Source: Candidatus Binataceae bacterium
GTDB lineage: Bacteria; Desulfobacterota; Binatia; Binatales; Binataceae
Reading direction: 5' to 3'
DNA length: 41,460 bases
Assembly: GCA_030041155.1 (NCBI GenBank)
Contig: JASHOJ010000007.1
Location: forward strand, 1-41,460
Made by a program: the position numbers and the translations under genes. Position 1 is the stretch's first letter. Every line of letters starts with the position of its first letter. Of the stretch, positions 25,829 through 34,366 are shown in pieces. The notes beneath the pieces are model-generated. The model saw only the letters and a program-made list of their open reading frames with translations. It had not been told where the DNA came from and searched no databases.

Positions 25829-25987
25829 CGATCAAAGGGTGCTCCGAGGCGAGTGTTTGCGTGTGATCGTTGTGATGGCACGAAATCCATCCGGCGGCAA
25901 TGATCGGCTTTGCGCAACAGTGCCGCCATCCGCCCGCCATCCACTTGCGCGGATTCGATGCGACTCTTCTGGGTCAGGAGCGGAACC

Positions 25988-26911
25988 ATGACGGATCGCG
26001 ATCAGATAGTGGTGGCAATCGTGGGCGCTGGCGAAATGGGAACTGCCGTGGGGCGGCGACTTAAATCCCGCGGTGCTCGGGTCCTCACCTCCGTTCAAGG
26101 ACGGAGCACGGCGAGCAAGCAGCGGGTTCATAGGATGGGACTCGATGTCGTGGATAGCGACGCAGAGCTTGTGCGCGAGGCAGACTTCGTTCTCTCAATC
26201 GTTCCGCCTGGTGCGGCGATCGATGTGGCGCGGCAATATCGAACCGCGCTGGGCAAGACTGCGAAGAATCCCATTTTCGCCGATTGCAACGCGATCTCGC
26301 CCGCGACCGCGCGGCGCATCGGCGAGATTCTCTCGGGAAGCGGATTCCGCTACGTAGATGCGGGGATTATCGGCGGTCCGCCGCCGACGGATTTGAGCAT
26401 CGCGGGCCCGCGCTTCTATGCATCGGGCGCGGATGCGCGCAACTTCGCCGCTCTTTCCCGCTATGGCCTCGATATAGCGGTCCTCGACGGACCCGTAGGC
26501 GCGGCATCGGGTTTGAAACTCAGCTACGCCGGTCTGACCAAGGGCATCACGGCACTGGGTGCGGCAATGATCGCGGCCGCAACCAAGGAGGGCCTGGCCG
26601 ATGCGCTCAGGGGCGAGCTTGCGCGCACTCAGCCACAGATCCTTCGGCGGCTTGCGCGTCAGATTCCCGCGATGTTCCCGAAGGCGTATCGATGGATCGC
26701 CGAGATGAACGAGATTGCGCAGTTTCTCGGCGACGATAATCGGGGCGCACTGCTCTATCGCGGCGCAGCATCTCTGTACGAGCGGATCGCCGCCGCGAAC
26801 TCTGCAAGCGGCAAGAGCGAGGATATCCGCACGCTGTCGGATTTTTGCGCCGCCGCGATCGATTCACTCACCCGGTCGTCGAACGAAGACGAGTCCAGCC
26901 GCGGCCGCTGA
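25988..26911 (+). CDS. NAD(P)-dependent dehydrogenase, 6-phosphogluconate/3-hydroxyisobutyrate-like with DUF1932
   Basis: 307 residues. A Rossmann domain starts VVAIVGAGEMGTAVGRRL (GxGxxG), then FVLSIVPPGAAIDVAR, IFADCNAISPATARRIGEIL and YVDAGIIGGPP, the usual substrate-loop blocks of beta-hydroxyacid dehydrogenases. The C-terminal helical part, LKLSYAGLTKGITALGAAMI, is typical of DUF1932, a less-studied branch. AGGAG six bases before ATG 25988 fixes the start. It is divergent from the acyl-CoA dehydrogenases and ends 2 bp from the convergent LLM gene. Oxidation or reduction of a beta-hydroxy acid is likely, but the substrate is unknown. Confidence 0.87.
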   Translation: MTDRDQIVVAIVGAGEMGTAVGRRLKSRGARVLTSVQGRSTASKQRVHRMGLDVVDSDAELVREADFVLSIVPPGAAIDVARQYRTALGKTAKNPIFADCNAISPATARRIGEILSGSGFRYVDAGIIGGPPPTDLSIAGPRFYASGADARNFAALSRYGLDIAVLDGPVGAASGLKLSYAGLTKGITALGAAMIAAATKEGLADALRGELARTQPQILRRLARQIPAMFPKAYRWIAEMNEIAQFLGDDNRGALLYRGAASLYERIAAANSASGKSEDIRTLSDFCAAAIDSLTRSSNEDESSRGR

Positions 26912-26913
26912 CT

Positions 26914-27885
26914 CTAGCCTCGCAGCGCGGTTGCGAATGCCTCAAGCTCGACCGGGATGTCCGGACCCGCGGGCTGATAAGCGATTTCGGTCGCGCCCAT
27001 TTTCTCGAGCGTCGCGAACCGCTCCCGCCATTGGTCCCGGGTGAGCGCGAGTCCCTGCTTGACCAGCATCTGACCGGTGATGAACGGCCGGTCGCGCTTG
27101 TTTATCGCGATTAGATGCTGATCGTGGAGCGCCAGATGACGGCGCTCGGCTGGAATAGCTTGATATGCTGCCGCCCACTCGTCACCGCGCTCGACTATTT
27201 CGAGCCGCTTATTTTCGAGCGCGAAATGGAACATCACCGGCGCCGCGTGGCCCGCGGCGGCGAGCACTCGATCGGATCCGGCGTCTTCACCATCGCGCAA
27301 AACCGTTCCGAAAGTCAGCACGATGCTGCATGCGAATCCCGGAACCGGATTACCGGCCGCAAACACGCCGTCGGCGAGATCGCGTGCCGCCGCTATCCCC
27401 TTGGGACCGGCCGCTCCGATCACGATTGGCACCTCGATTGGCCGCGGCGCGCCGTAACCCGCCGGCTGAAGCATCCGCATCACGCCAGCATCCCATGTCG
27501 CTTCCTCGCCACGAAGCAGCGCTCTGAGCACGGTTACATACTCGCGCACCGCCGACCATTTCATCGGCCGCTGGCCCATCGTCAACCTTCCGGTAAACCC
27601 GGAACCGATTCCGATCGCGATCCGATTCGGTCCCGCGATTGAAACCAGCGTCGCAATCGCGGACGCGGTGACCATCGGATGGCGAAGGCTCGGCACCAGG
27701 ACACCTGGACCAAGGCCGATACGCCTGGTGCGTTCCGCGGCTCGGCAGAGCTGCACCCATACATCGGGATAAAGTGCCGGAGAATCGTAAAACCACGCGC
27801 GCGCGTAGCCCAGCTCCTCCGCGATACGAGCGTGCTCGTGACTTTTGTCCGAGGTTGCGAATGCGCATGAAAGTTTGAGCGCCAT
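26914..27885 (-). CDS. LLM-class flavin-dependent oxidoreductase (luciferase-like, F420- or FMN-type)
   Basis: 323 residues. TIM-barrel features of the bacterial-luciferase superfamily: HEHARIAEELGYARAWFYDS at the start, RRIGLGPGVLVPSLRHPMV (about 75-93), NRIAIGIGSGFTGRLTMGQ (107-125), then PIVIGAAGPKGIAAARDLAD. The overall look is closest to F420-dependent reductases of the methylene-H4MPT reductase type, but cofactor choice (F420 or FMN) cannot be read from the sequence. It is divergent from the enoyl-CoA hydratase, with 111 bp between their starts. Confidence 0.88.
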   Translation of the reverse strand: MALKLSCAFATSDKSHEHARIAEELGYARAWFYDSPALYPDVWVQLCRAAERTRRIGLGPGVLVPSLRHPMVTASAIATLVSIAGPNRIAIGIGSGFTGRLTMGQRPMKWSAVREYVTVLRALLRGEEATWDAGVMRMLQPAGYGAPRPIEVPIVIGAAGPKGIAAARDLADGVFAAGNPVPGFACSIVLTFGTVLRDGEDAGSDRVLAAAGHAAPVMFHFALENKRLEIVERGDEWAAAYQAIPAERRHLALHDQHLIAINKRDRPFITGQMLVKQGLALTRDQWRERFATLEKMGATEIAYQPAGPDIPVELEAFATALRG

Positions 27886-27996
27886 CCGATTAGCTACGCA
27901 GTCCCGGCAACATTCGTCAAGTCTTGCCGCGACCCGATGCTCGCGGCTAGCGAATAGGTGTACAGAGAGGCGAGCGTCACGGCGGAGGTAGCCGCA

Positions 27997-28755
27997 ATGA
28001 AGGTAATTTTCAAGAAAGACGGACCGATTGCACGTGTCACAATCAATCGGCCGGAACGACTCAACGCCTGCGATTTCGAGACTTACAACCGCCTGGCCGA
28101 GGTCTGGACCGAGTTCCGCGACGATTCAAGTCTCAGGGTTGCAATCCTGACCGGCGCGGGCGATCGGGCATTCTGCGCCGGCAGCGACGTCAAATCGAAC
28201 TACGTTGAAGGTCGCGGCACTGCCTCAGGAAAGTCGCCCTGGCCGATCATGCTGGAGCTCGAGAAGCCGATAATCGCGGCGATTAACGGACACGCCAACG
28301 GCGGCGGCCTGGAGCAGGCGCTCGCATGCGATATTCGCGTCGCTGCCGAACACGCGCAGTTCGGATTCGGCGAGGTTCGGCTCGGATGGCTGCCGGGCGG
28401 CGGAGGTACTCAGCGTCTGCCGCGGCTGATTCCGCTCGGACGCGCACTTCAGATGCTCTACACGGGCAATCGAATCGGCGCCGCGGAGGCGCTGCGACTC
28501 GGCCTGGTCGATCACGTCGTTTCGCTCGACCACCTGATGAGCAAGTGCGACGAGATCGCCGCCGAGATCTGCAAATCCGCACCGCTTGCGGTTCAACAGA
28601 TCAAGCGAGTGGCGCTGCGCGGTCTCGACGTATCCCTTGCTGACGGACTTCGCCTCGAGCGGGAAGGTTACGAGCGGCTGCTTCAAACCGAAGATTCGCG
28701 GGAGGGAGCGCTGGCGTTCGCTGAAAAACGATCGCCCAACTGGAAAGGCAGGTAG
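27997..28755 (+). CDS. Enoyl-CoA hydratase / crotonase-family protein
   Basis: 252 residues with the crotonase fold: VTINRPERLNACDFETYNRL, oxyanion-hole blocks AFCAGSDVK and INGHANGGGLEQALACD, then FGFGEVRLGWLPGGGGTQR. Both catalytic Glu residues of true hydratases are present (E106 and E126 by this numbering), so hydration of a trans-2-enoyl-CoA is likely rather than a hydrolase or isomerase role. GGAGG eight bases before ATG 27997 fixes this start instead of an upstream one at 27958. Confidence 0.92.
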   Translation: MKVIFKKDGPIARVTINRPERLNACDFETYNRLAEVWTEFRDDSSLRVAILTGAGDRAFCAGSDVKSNYVEGRGTASGKSPWPIMLELEKPIIAAINGHANGGGLEQALACDIRVAAEHAQFGFGEVRLGWLPGGGGTQRLPRLIPLGRALQMLYTGNRIGAAEALRLGLVDHVVSLDHLMSKCDEIAAEICKSAPLAVQQIKRVALRGLDVSLADGLRLEREGYERLLQTEDSREGALAFAEKRSPNWKGR

Positions 28756-28797
28756 GAACCGCGGTGAATGCCGGACCCTCTACACCTGGCCCCTGTG

Positions 28798-30252
28798 TCA
28801 GTCCGCCTTGAGTTGCTGCGTATCTGCCGATTGATCCTGCAGACTTGAGCGCCGCCCGGACACTAATTCTCCCGCCCGATGCTCGAGCGGCAGATACATC
28901 AGAACCGAGAGAAAGGCCAGAATTCCCGTAATCAGAAACGCTGGCGTGAAATCCAGCACCGAAAGAGTCCTGGAGCCATGCAACCACAGGCTCAGATGTA
29001 GAACCAGCGCAGCGATCGTCACGCCAAGACTCATAAAGAACTGCTGCGCCATGCTGGAAAGCGTCGAGGCGCTGCTCATCAGATCGGTTGTCACGTCCGC
29101 ATAGGTAAGCGTTCCGAGCGCGGTGAACTGCAATGACCGCAGAAATCCGCCGACAAACAACGCGGCGATTATGATCGCGTACGGCGTCGATGATTGAAAC
29201 AAGGCGTAGCTTGCGAGAATCAGTGCGCACGCAAATCCGTTGCCGAGAAGTACGCGTCGGAACCCATATCTGCGCAGGATCGGCCCAGCAGTCGGTTTCA
29301 TCAAAAGAGCCCCGCACGCGCTGGTGAACGTAAGAAGGCCGGAAGCGAACGGACTCAGTCCGAACACGAGCTGCAGCAGCATCGGCAAAAGAAATGGCAG
29401 CGCGCCGATACCGATGCGGAACAGCCCTCCGCCCACCGTGGAGATCGCGAAGGTGGAGATCTTCATCAGCTCCAGGTTGACGATCGGAAACGAGACGCGA
29501 TGCGCATGGCGGATGTAGGCAGCGGTGCAGAGCACGCCGGCCGCTGTCATGGTCAGGGTGAGCCAGGCGGGAATTATCCCGCGACCGATGGTCTCGAATC
29601 CGAAGACCAGACCCGCAAGGCCGACTCCGGTGAAAACGAATCCGCGTAGATCGAGCGGCGGCGTCTCCTGTTGCCTGAGGTTTTCGATAAACCTGGAAAC
29701 CAGAACGATTCCGATCGCGCCGATCGGAACGTTAATGAAGAAGATCCATCGCCACGACCAATACGTCACGATGAACCCGCCAACTGGCGGACCCACCACC
29801 GGGCCGAGCACCGCGGGGACCGTCAGATAGGACATCGCGGTAACCAGATCGGGTTTCGCCACCGTGCGCAAAACGATCAGCCGTCCGACCGGCACCATCA
29901 TCGCGCCGCCGAAGCCCTGCAGGATGCGCGACAGCACAATTCCGAGAAGCGATCCCGACAGGCCACACAGGATGGAACCGAGCGTGAAAATCAGAATCGC
30001 CGCTCTGAAGATCGTTCGGGCGCCAAAGCGGTCGGCCATCCAGCCGCTGATCGGCACAAAAACCGCCAGACTCAGCATGTAGGAAGTGATCGCCAGGTTG
30101 AGCCGAATCGGATCCTGATGCAGCGAGTGCGCGATTGCCGGCAAAGCGGTCGAGATGACCGTCGAATCGAGCATCTCCATGAACAACGCGCATCCGACGA
30201 TCAGCGGGGCGAGCAACACACTCGAGGAGGTCAAGCGGATGTCGTGATTCAT
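28798..30252 (-). CDS. MFS transporter, DHA2 (14-helix, EmrB/QacA-type) family
   Basis: 484 residues, about 14 membrane segments. Family marks are LDSTVISTALPAIAHSL in helix 1, motif A GWMADRFGARTIF between helices 2 and 3, and the antiporter motif C GPVVGPPVGGFI near residue 155. DHA2 proteins expel drugs or hydrophobic acids in exchange for protons. No EmrA-like membrane-fusion partner adjoins it, so it would act alone at the inner membrane. The C-terminal ~30 residues are polar. It lies 209 bp downstream of the 4-HPA-hydroxylase-family gene on the same strand, which suggests it may export or import a compound related to that enzyme. Confidence 0.92.
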   Translation of the reverse strand: MNHDIRLTSSSVLLAPLIVGCALFMEMLDSTVISTALPAIAHSLHQDPIRLNLAITSYMLSLAVFVPISGWMADRFGARTIFRAAILIFTLGSILCGLSGSLLGIVLSRILQGFGGAMMVPVGRLIVLRTVAKPDLVTAMSYLTVPAVLGPVVGPPVGGFIVTYWSWRWIFFINVPIGAIGIVLVSRFIENLRQQETPPLDLRGFVFTGVGLAGLVFGFETIGRGIIPAWLTLTMTAAGVLCTAAYIRHAHRVSFPIVNLELMKISTFAISTVGGGLFRIGIGALPFLLPMLLQLVFGLSPFASGLLTFTSACGALLMKPTAGPILRRYGFRRVLLGNGFACALILASYALFQSSTPYAIIIAALFVGGFLRSLQFTALGTLTYADVTTDLMSSASTLSSMAQQFFMSLGVTIAALVLHLSLWLHGSRTLSVLDFTPAFLITGILAFLSVLMYLPLEHRAGELVSGRRSSLQDQSADTQQLKAD

Positions 30253-30461
30253 GGCGTGCGCGTAATCGTCGCGCAGACCACGATGCGAATCCAGAAACCA
30301 ATAATGGTCCCGCGGTCATTTCCCGCGCGCGATGCGCCGCTTGGGACCGGCTCGGCTATTGTAAGAGGAAGCGCCGATCAGGCCCGACTGTCCGGCATGC
30401 AGCCGAGCGGTCGAGCCCGAAATTCGCTTTATCTACACGTTGCGCGTGATGCGCGCACGGC

Positions 30462-31844
30462 CTACTTCTCCGCGGTTTTGATTCCGGCGGTGTGCAGCGC
30501 TTTTTCCTTCGCCGACTTCAGATCGTAATACTTGCGCGTCACGATGCGCTGCGCGTAGAGGCCGCCGCCCGCCTGCACATTGGTCACTGCCTTCCATCCG
30601 CCGTACGAGTCGGCGGTGAGGTCGCGAATCGCATGAAACAGACGCGCGCGATACTCGCCGTCAACTCCCGTCATCGTGCCCATGTACTTGCGCAGCAGTG
30701 GTCCGGTGACCTCGTTCTCGAAATCCGCGATTCCCGGCGCGGTCAGAATCGATCCGCCGGAGATATCGTGCAGATGCCGCACCATCGAGTTGTAATTCGC
30801 CGCCGCATGATACTTGCCGGCGTTGGTGTAAAGCTCGTCGGGAAACGCGCCTTCGGAGGTCACCTGGCAGTTCGCGATCGCGGCTTCGAGCGAGGCTCGC
30901 ACCAGGGTCGCGTGGATGATCATCTCGGAGATTTTTTCCTTGATGTGGCTCTCGCGGGCCAGCCCATTCGCCTCGGCGATAAGCTGCGCGAATCCGACCA
31001 GTTGATCGGCCTCCTCGGCCATCCCCGACAACCCGCCCAGCCGCTCCCACAGCCCAAGCGAGTGAGCGAAAATCGCGGCGTAGGTGACTTCGCCATCAAG
31101 GAAGATCCGTTCGTTCGGCACGAACACGTCGTCGAAAATCACGAATCCTTCCGGCATGTGGATCTTCGACGAGACCGGAAAATTGCGCGCGTCCGGATGC
31201 CGCGGCGCGTAGGTCGTATCCACAATCTTGACCCCGGGAGAATTCACCAGCACCGCGCACGCGATCGCATAGGATTCCTCGCCCGGCTTCATCGCCTTGG
31301 TCGGAATGGTCATCAGTTCATGGCACAGCGAGGCGCCAGTGATGTGCAGCTTGGCGCCACGAATCACCACACCGTCCTTGCGCCGATCGACGACGTGCGT
31401 GTACGCGTCGGGATCGTCCTGCTTTCCGGGCGGACGGCTCCGATCGCCTTTGGCGTCGGTGATGCACTCGACGATCCTTATGTCGCGGTGTTGGGCGCCG
31501 CGCACGTAGCTGCGGATACGCTCGGCATATTGGGGCAGCGCGTCCCCGATCCGGGTCGCGACGGTGGTCAGCGTCATTATCGATTGATAAGTTACCGCCG
31601 ACACGATGTCGGATTCGTGTTGGAGAGGGATGCGCTCTTTCAGCTCTTGCGACGAGTGCGGAATCGCCATCAGCGGACTCACCGCGTCGGAACCGGGCGA
31701 ATACCAGTGATCATATCCCTGCGCGACCCGCGCCGCGCATGGTCCCAGCACCGGATGCGTAACCAGATCGCGGACCCGCTCACCCTCGAAAAAAGTTTCG
31801 CGGTTGTCGTTGAGGGATTTTTTGTACTGCTCTCCTGTCATCAT
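30462..31844 (-). CDS. 4-hydroxyphenylacetate 3-hydroxylase-family protein (HpaB / AbfD-like)
   Basis: 460 residues, acyl-CoA-dehydrogenase-like fold of the HpaB/4-hydroxybutyryl-CoA dehydratase family: CITDAKGDRSRPPGKQDDPD (about 126-145), VVIRGAKLHITGASLCHE, then FVIFDDVFVPNERIFLDGEV and a helical C-terminal domain ending GGGLYAQRIVTRKYYDLKSA. In 4-hydroxybutyryl-CoA dehydratase a [4Fe-4S] cluster is held by a CxxxC pair and a HxxxxxxC motif. Neither pattern exists here (the aligned stretch reads FAHSLGLWERLGGLSG), so a dehydratase role is unlikely and a flavin-dependent hydroxylase/oxidase or an uncharacterised activity is more likely. It is 136 bp downstream of the CMD-family gene on the same strand. 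Confidence 0.88.
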   Translation of the reverse strand: MMTGEQYKKSLNDNRETFFEGERVRDLVTHPVLGPCAARVAQGYDHWYSPGSDAVSPLMAIPHSSQELKERIPLQHESDIVSAVTYQSIMTLTTVATRIGDALPQYAERIRSYVRGAQHRDIRIVECITDAKGDRSRPPGKQDDPDAYTHVVDRRKDGVVIRGAKLHITGASLCHELMTIPTKAMKPGEESYAIACAVLVNSPGVKIVDTTYAPRHPDARNFPVSSKIHMPEGFVIFDDVFVPNERIFLDGEVTYAAIFAHSLGLWERLGGLSGMAEEADQLVGFAQLIAEANGLARESHIKEKISEMIIHATLVRASLEAAIANCQVTSEGAFPDELYTNAGKYHAAANYNSMVRHLHDISGGSILTAPGIADFENEVTGPLLRKYMGTMTGVDGEYRARLFHAIRDLTADSYGGWKAVTNVQAGGGLYAQRIVTRKYYDLKSAKEKALHTAGIKTAEK

Positions 31845-31980
31845 GATGGCGGCACCACTCCTTGAACGATCGGTTAAGAATCGGGCCGGACGCCTGCAAA
31901 GTCAATATTACTATGACCGGCATGGAACACCGCAAATAGGGCCGAGACTCGCCCACAGCGTCGAACAAACGGCGTGAGCG

Positions 31981-32535
31981 CTAGAGTTTAGAGGTTGGAG
32001 CTCTTCCCTCCGGCCAGCCTGGAACTCCGGGATCGAGCGGAACTCCGGCCGCTTTCAGGTAGAGCGCAAAGAACCGCCAGTTCGCGGTGACCGCAAGCAA
32101 CTCGATCAACTGTGCAGTGTCGAGCGCGCGCGTAAGAGTGCTCCAGGTTGGCGGTGAGATTTCGGTTCCGGCCAGCAATTCGTCGGTCAGCCGAATAACC
32201 GCGCGATCGAGCTCGCTGTATGACTTGCACGATTCAGGATCGCGCACGCCAAGGATGTCCTCGTCGGAAATTTCAAGCCGCCTCGCAACCCCGACGTGCT
32301 GGCAGAACTCGTATTCGGACGCCGTTCGCCATCCGGTGCGCAAAATCACCAGCTCGCGCATCCGCGGATCGAGCGAGCCCTCGAACAGCAGTGTGCTAAG
32401 AAGATTGCCGATCGCTCCGGCAGTCCGCGCGTTGTTCAAGAGCGATCGGAACGCGTTGACACCGGCCAATTCCTTGCGCACGCCCACCTCAGCCGCACGC
32501 CTTTTGGCTTCCTCAGGTTCGAGTAAAGGAAACAT
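31981..32535 (-). CDS. Carboxymuconolactone decarboxylase-family protein
   Basis: 184 residues. The core RMRELVILRTGWRTASEYEF then CQHVGVARRLEIS is the CMD/AhpD-like helical hairpin: the Glu and His of E-x5-H are present, but the CxxC redox pair of AhpD is not (a single Cys before the His). It is therefore not an alkylhydroperoxide-type thiol enzyme. Decarboxylase or unknown lyase activity is possible. Many family members of this length sit in aromatic or xenobiotic catabolic clusters, in line with the neighbouring HpaB-like gene. Confidence 0.85.
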   Translation of the reverse strand: MFPLLEPEEAKRRAAEVGVRKELAGVNAFRSLLNNARTAGAIGNLLSTLLFEGSLDPRMRELVILRTGWRTASEYEFCQHVGVARRLEISDEDILGVRDPESCKSYSELDRAVIRLTDELLAGTEISPPTWSTLTRALDTAQLIELLAVTANWRFFALYLKAAGVPLDPGVPGWPEGRAPTSKL

Positions 32536-32815
32536 CGTCTTTGTCCTCGCGGATATCCGCTCGCGGTTTTTTGGTGATTATCGATCACCTGATACTCGGC
32601 CGCAAAGACGAACTACACTCAAGCGCGATCGAGAATTTTCCCGTGCTGCTTCCTGCTGGGAAGGGCTGATAAGGGTGCGCTGGATGCGCGCTGATAATCG
32701 CAGTGTTTTGTACTCTCTCGCTTCCTGCTAGAAGCGATTCCGAGGACGTTTGAACGGCGCGGCATATGCGGCAGGTCCAGCGTGCGTTCATCTATTCGAG
32801 AACTAGAGATTCCCC
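32536..32815. promoter_or_regulatory. Divergent control region with a perfect operator-like dyad and direct repeats
   Basis: 280 bp between the CMD gene and the acyl-CoA ligase. GGTGAT-TATCG-ATCACC (32573-32589) is a perfect 6+5+6 palindrome 38 bp before the CMD start. A 10-base direct repeat, GCTTCCTGCT, occurs at 32648-32657 and 32720-32729, each copy forming its own small dyad (CTTCC/GGAAG and GCTTC/GAAGC). CTGATAA also recurs between them. No ORF is supported. A shared regulator controlling both directions is plausible. Confidence 0.45.
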
Positions 32816-34366
32816 GTGAGTTCAGAAATCCACGCGACATACGCCGCCGACACTATAGCGAAGCTCCTCGCGCACGGACGCCCGCGCGACACTGCTCTCG
32901 GCGCGCCCGGTGCCACGGCACTCAGCTATGAGGGCTTACGAGAGCTATGCAGACGCACCGCGTCCGCTCTTAACGCTCTCGGTCTCGGGCGCGGAGACCG
33001 CGTTGCCGTCGTCCTTCCCAACGGTCCGGAACTGGCTAGCGCCTTCCTGTCTATTGGGAGCGTGGCTACGTTCGCTCCGCTGAATCCCGCATATCGGCAG
33101 GCCGAATTCGATTTCTATCTGTCCGACTTGGATGCGAAGGCGCTCGTGATCAAAGAGGGGATGGACAGCGCGGCCCGCACAGTCGCGGACGAGCGAGATA
33201 TTCCGATTATCGAGTTGGTAACGGACTCAGACGGTGCAGCCGGCGAATTTTCGCTCAAACCCCGTGCGTTCGTTACCAAAGGATCCAATCGGTTCGGCAT
33301 CGCCGGGCCTGACGATATCGCCCTGGTTCTACACACTTCCGGCACCACGTCGCGGCCAAAGATTGTTCCGCTGAGCCATCGCAACGTGACGGCCTCGGCA
33401 GTCAATGTCGGGCGTCGTCTCAATCTTTCGCGCGACGATGTCTGCCTGAACATCATGCCCCTGTTCCACATCCATGGCCTGATTGGCGCCGTTCTTTCGA
33501 CTATCGGCGCGGGCGCCTCGATCGTCTGCACGCCGAGTTTCGACGCGCTCAAGTTCTTTCGCTGGTTTGGCGAAGCAAACCCCACCTGGTACACAGCGGT
33601 CCCCACGATGCATCAAGCAATTCTCGCGCGCGCCGCACGTAATCGAGAGATAATCGCGAAGAGCCGCCTGCGCCTGATTCGGTCCTCGTCGTCCTCGATG
33701 CCGCCGCGGGTCATGCAGGAGCTGGAAAACGTGTTCGGCGTGCCTGTGATCGAAGCGTACGGGATGACCGAAGCTTCGCATCAGATGGCGTCGAATCCGC
33801 TGCCCCCGGCCGTGCGCTTTGCCGGCAGCGTCGGCATCGCGTCGGGACCGGAGATCGCAATCATGAATGACGCAGGCGACCTTCTGAACGCGAACGAACC
33901 TGGCGAAGTGGTTATTCGCGGCCGGAACGTAACCGCCGGTTATGAAAATAATCCAGAAGCGAACACCAGGGCGTGGACCAACGGATGGTTCCGGACCGGC
34001 GACCGCGGTTATCTTGACGCGTCGGGTTATCTTTGGCTCACCGGACGAATCAAGGAGATGATCAATCGCGGGGGCGAAAAACTGAGCCCCATCGAAATCG
34101 AAACCGTCCTGCTGGAACATCCCGCCGTCGAACAGGCGGTGGTGTTCGCGATGCCGGATGCGATGCTCGGCGAAGAGGTTGCGGCGGCGCTGATATTGCG
34201 CGCCGGAATCAGCGTGAGCGAAGCCGAGCTGCGCGAGTTCGTCGCGGCGCGCCTTGCGCATTTCAAAGTGCCGCGCAAAATCCTCTTCCTCGACGCGATT
34301 CCAAAGGGGCCGACCGGCAAGCCGCAGCGAATCGGGCTCGCAAAGGTTCTCGGTCTCGATTCGTGA
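32816..34366 (+). CDS. Acyl-CoA synthetase, oxalyl-CoA-synthetase-like (AAE3/Pcs60 type)
   Basis: 516 residues of the ANL superfamily. A3 P-loop HTSGTTSRPK (173-182), A5 EAYGMTEASHQMASNPLP (313-330), A7/A8 TGD (D396) and GRIKEMINRGGEK, and the A10 catalytic Lys K502 in PTGKPQR. The stretches TWYTAVPTMHQ and LIRSSSSSMPP and the A5 segment closely recall plant AAE3 and yeast Pcs60, which activate oxalate. I therefore suspect oxalate or another small dicarboxylate or 2-oxo acid. No oxalyl-CoA decarboxylase or formyl-CoA transferase adjoins it. GTG 32816 is the start. Its stop overlaps the reductase start (GTGA). Confidence 0.9.
   Translation: MSSEIHATYAADTIAKLLAHGRPRDTALGAPGATALSYEGLRELCRRTASALNALGLGRGDRVAVVLPNGPELASAFLSIGSVATFAPLNPAYRQAEFDFYLSDLDAKALVIKEGMDSAARTVADERDIPIIELVTDSDGAAGEFSLKPRAFVTKGSNRFGIAGPDDIALVLHTSGTTSRPKIVPLSHRNVTASAVNVGRRLNLSRDDVCLNIMPLFHIHGLIGAVLSTIGAGASIVCTPSFDALKFFRWFGEANPTWYTAVPTMHQAILARAARNREIIAKSRLRLIRSSSSSMPPRVMQELENVFGVPVIEAYGMTEASHQMASNPLPPAVRFAGSVGIASGPEIAIMNDAGDLLNANEPGEVVIRGRNVTAGYENNPEANTRAWTNGWFRTGDRGYLDASGYLWLTGRIKEMINRGGEKLSPIEIETVLLEHPAVEQAVVFAMPDAMLGEEVAAALILRAGISVSEAELREFVAARLAHFKVPRKILFLDAIPKGPTGKPQRIGLAKVLGLDS

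Noticed and set aside
30462..31844. Assignment as 4-hydroxybutyryl-CoA dehydratase
   Set aside because: The cluster-binding CxxxC and HxxxxxxC motifs are absent from the sequence.
30492..31865. Plus-strand frame of 457 codons
   Set aside because: Exact antisense of the HpaB-family gene, with composition dominated by Arg, His and Gly and no recognisable protein.
33329..34261. Minus-strand frame of 310 codons
   Set aside because: Antisense of the acyl-CoA ligase, which has complete ANL motifs on the plus strand.
34033..34362. Upstream extension of the PanE-like reductase frame
   Set aside because: The extension overlaps the acyl-CoA ligase in another frame and reads as Arg-rich noise. The GTGA overlap at 34363 is a natural start.
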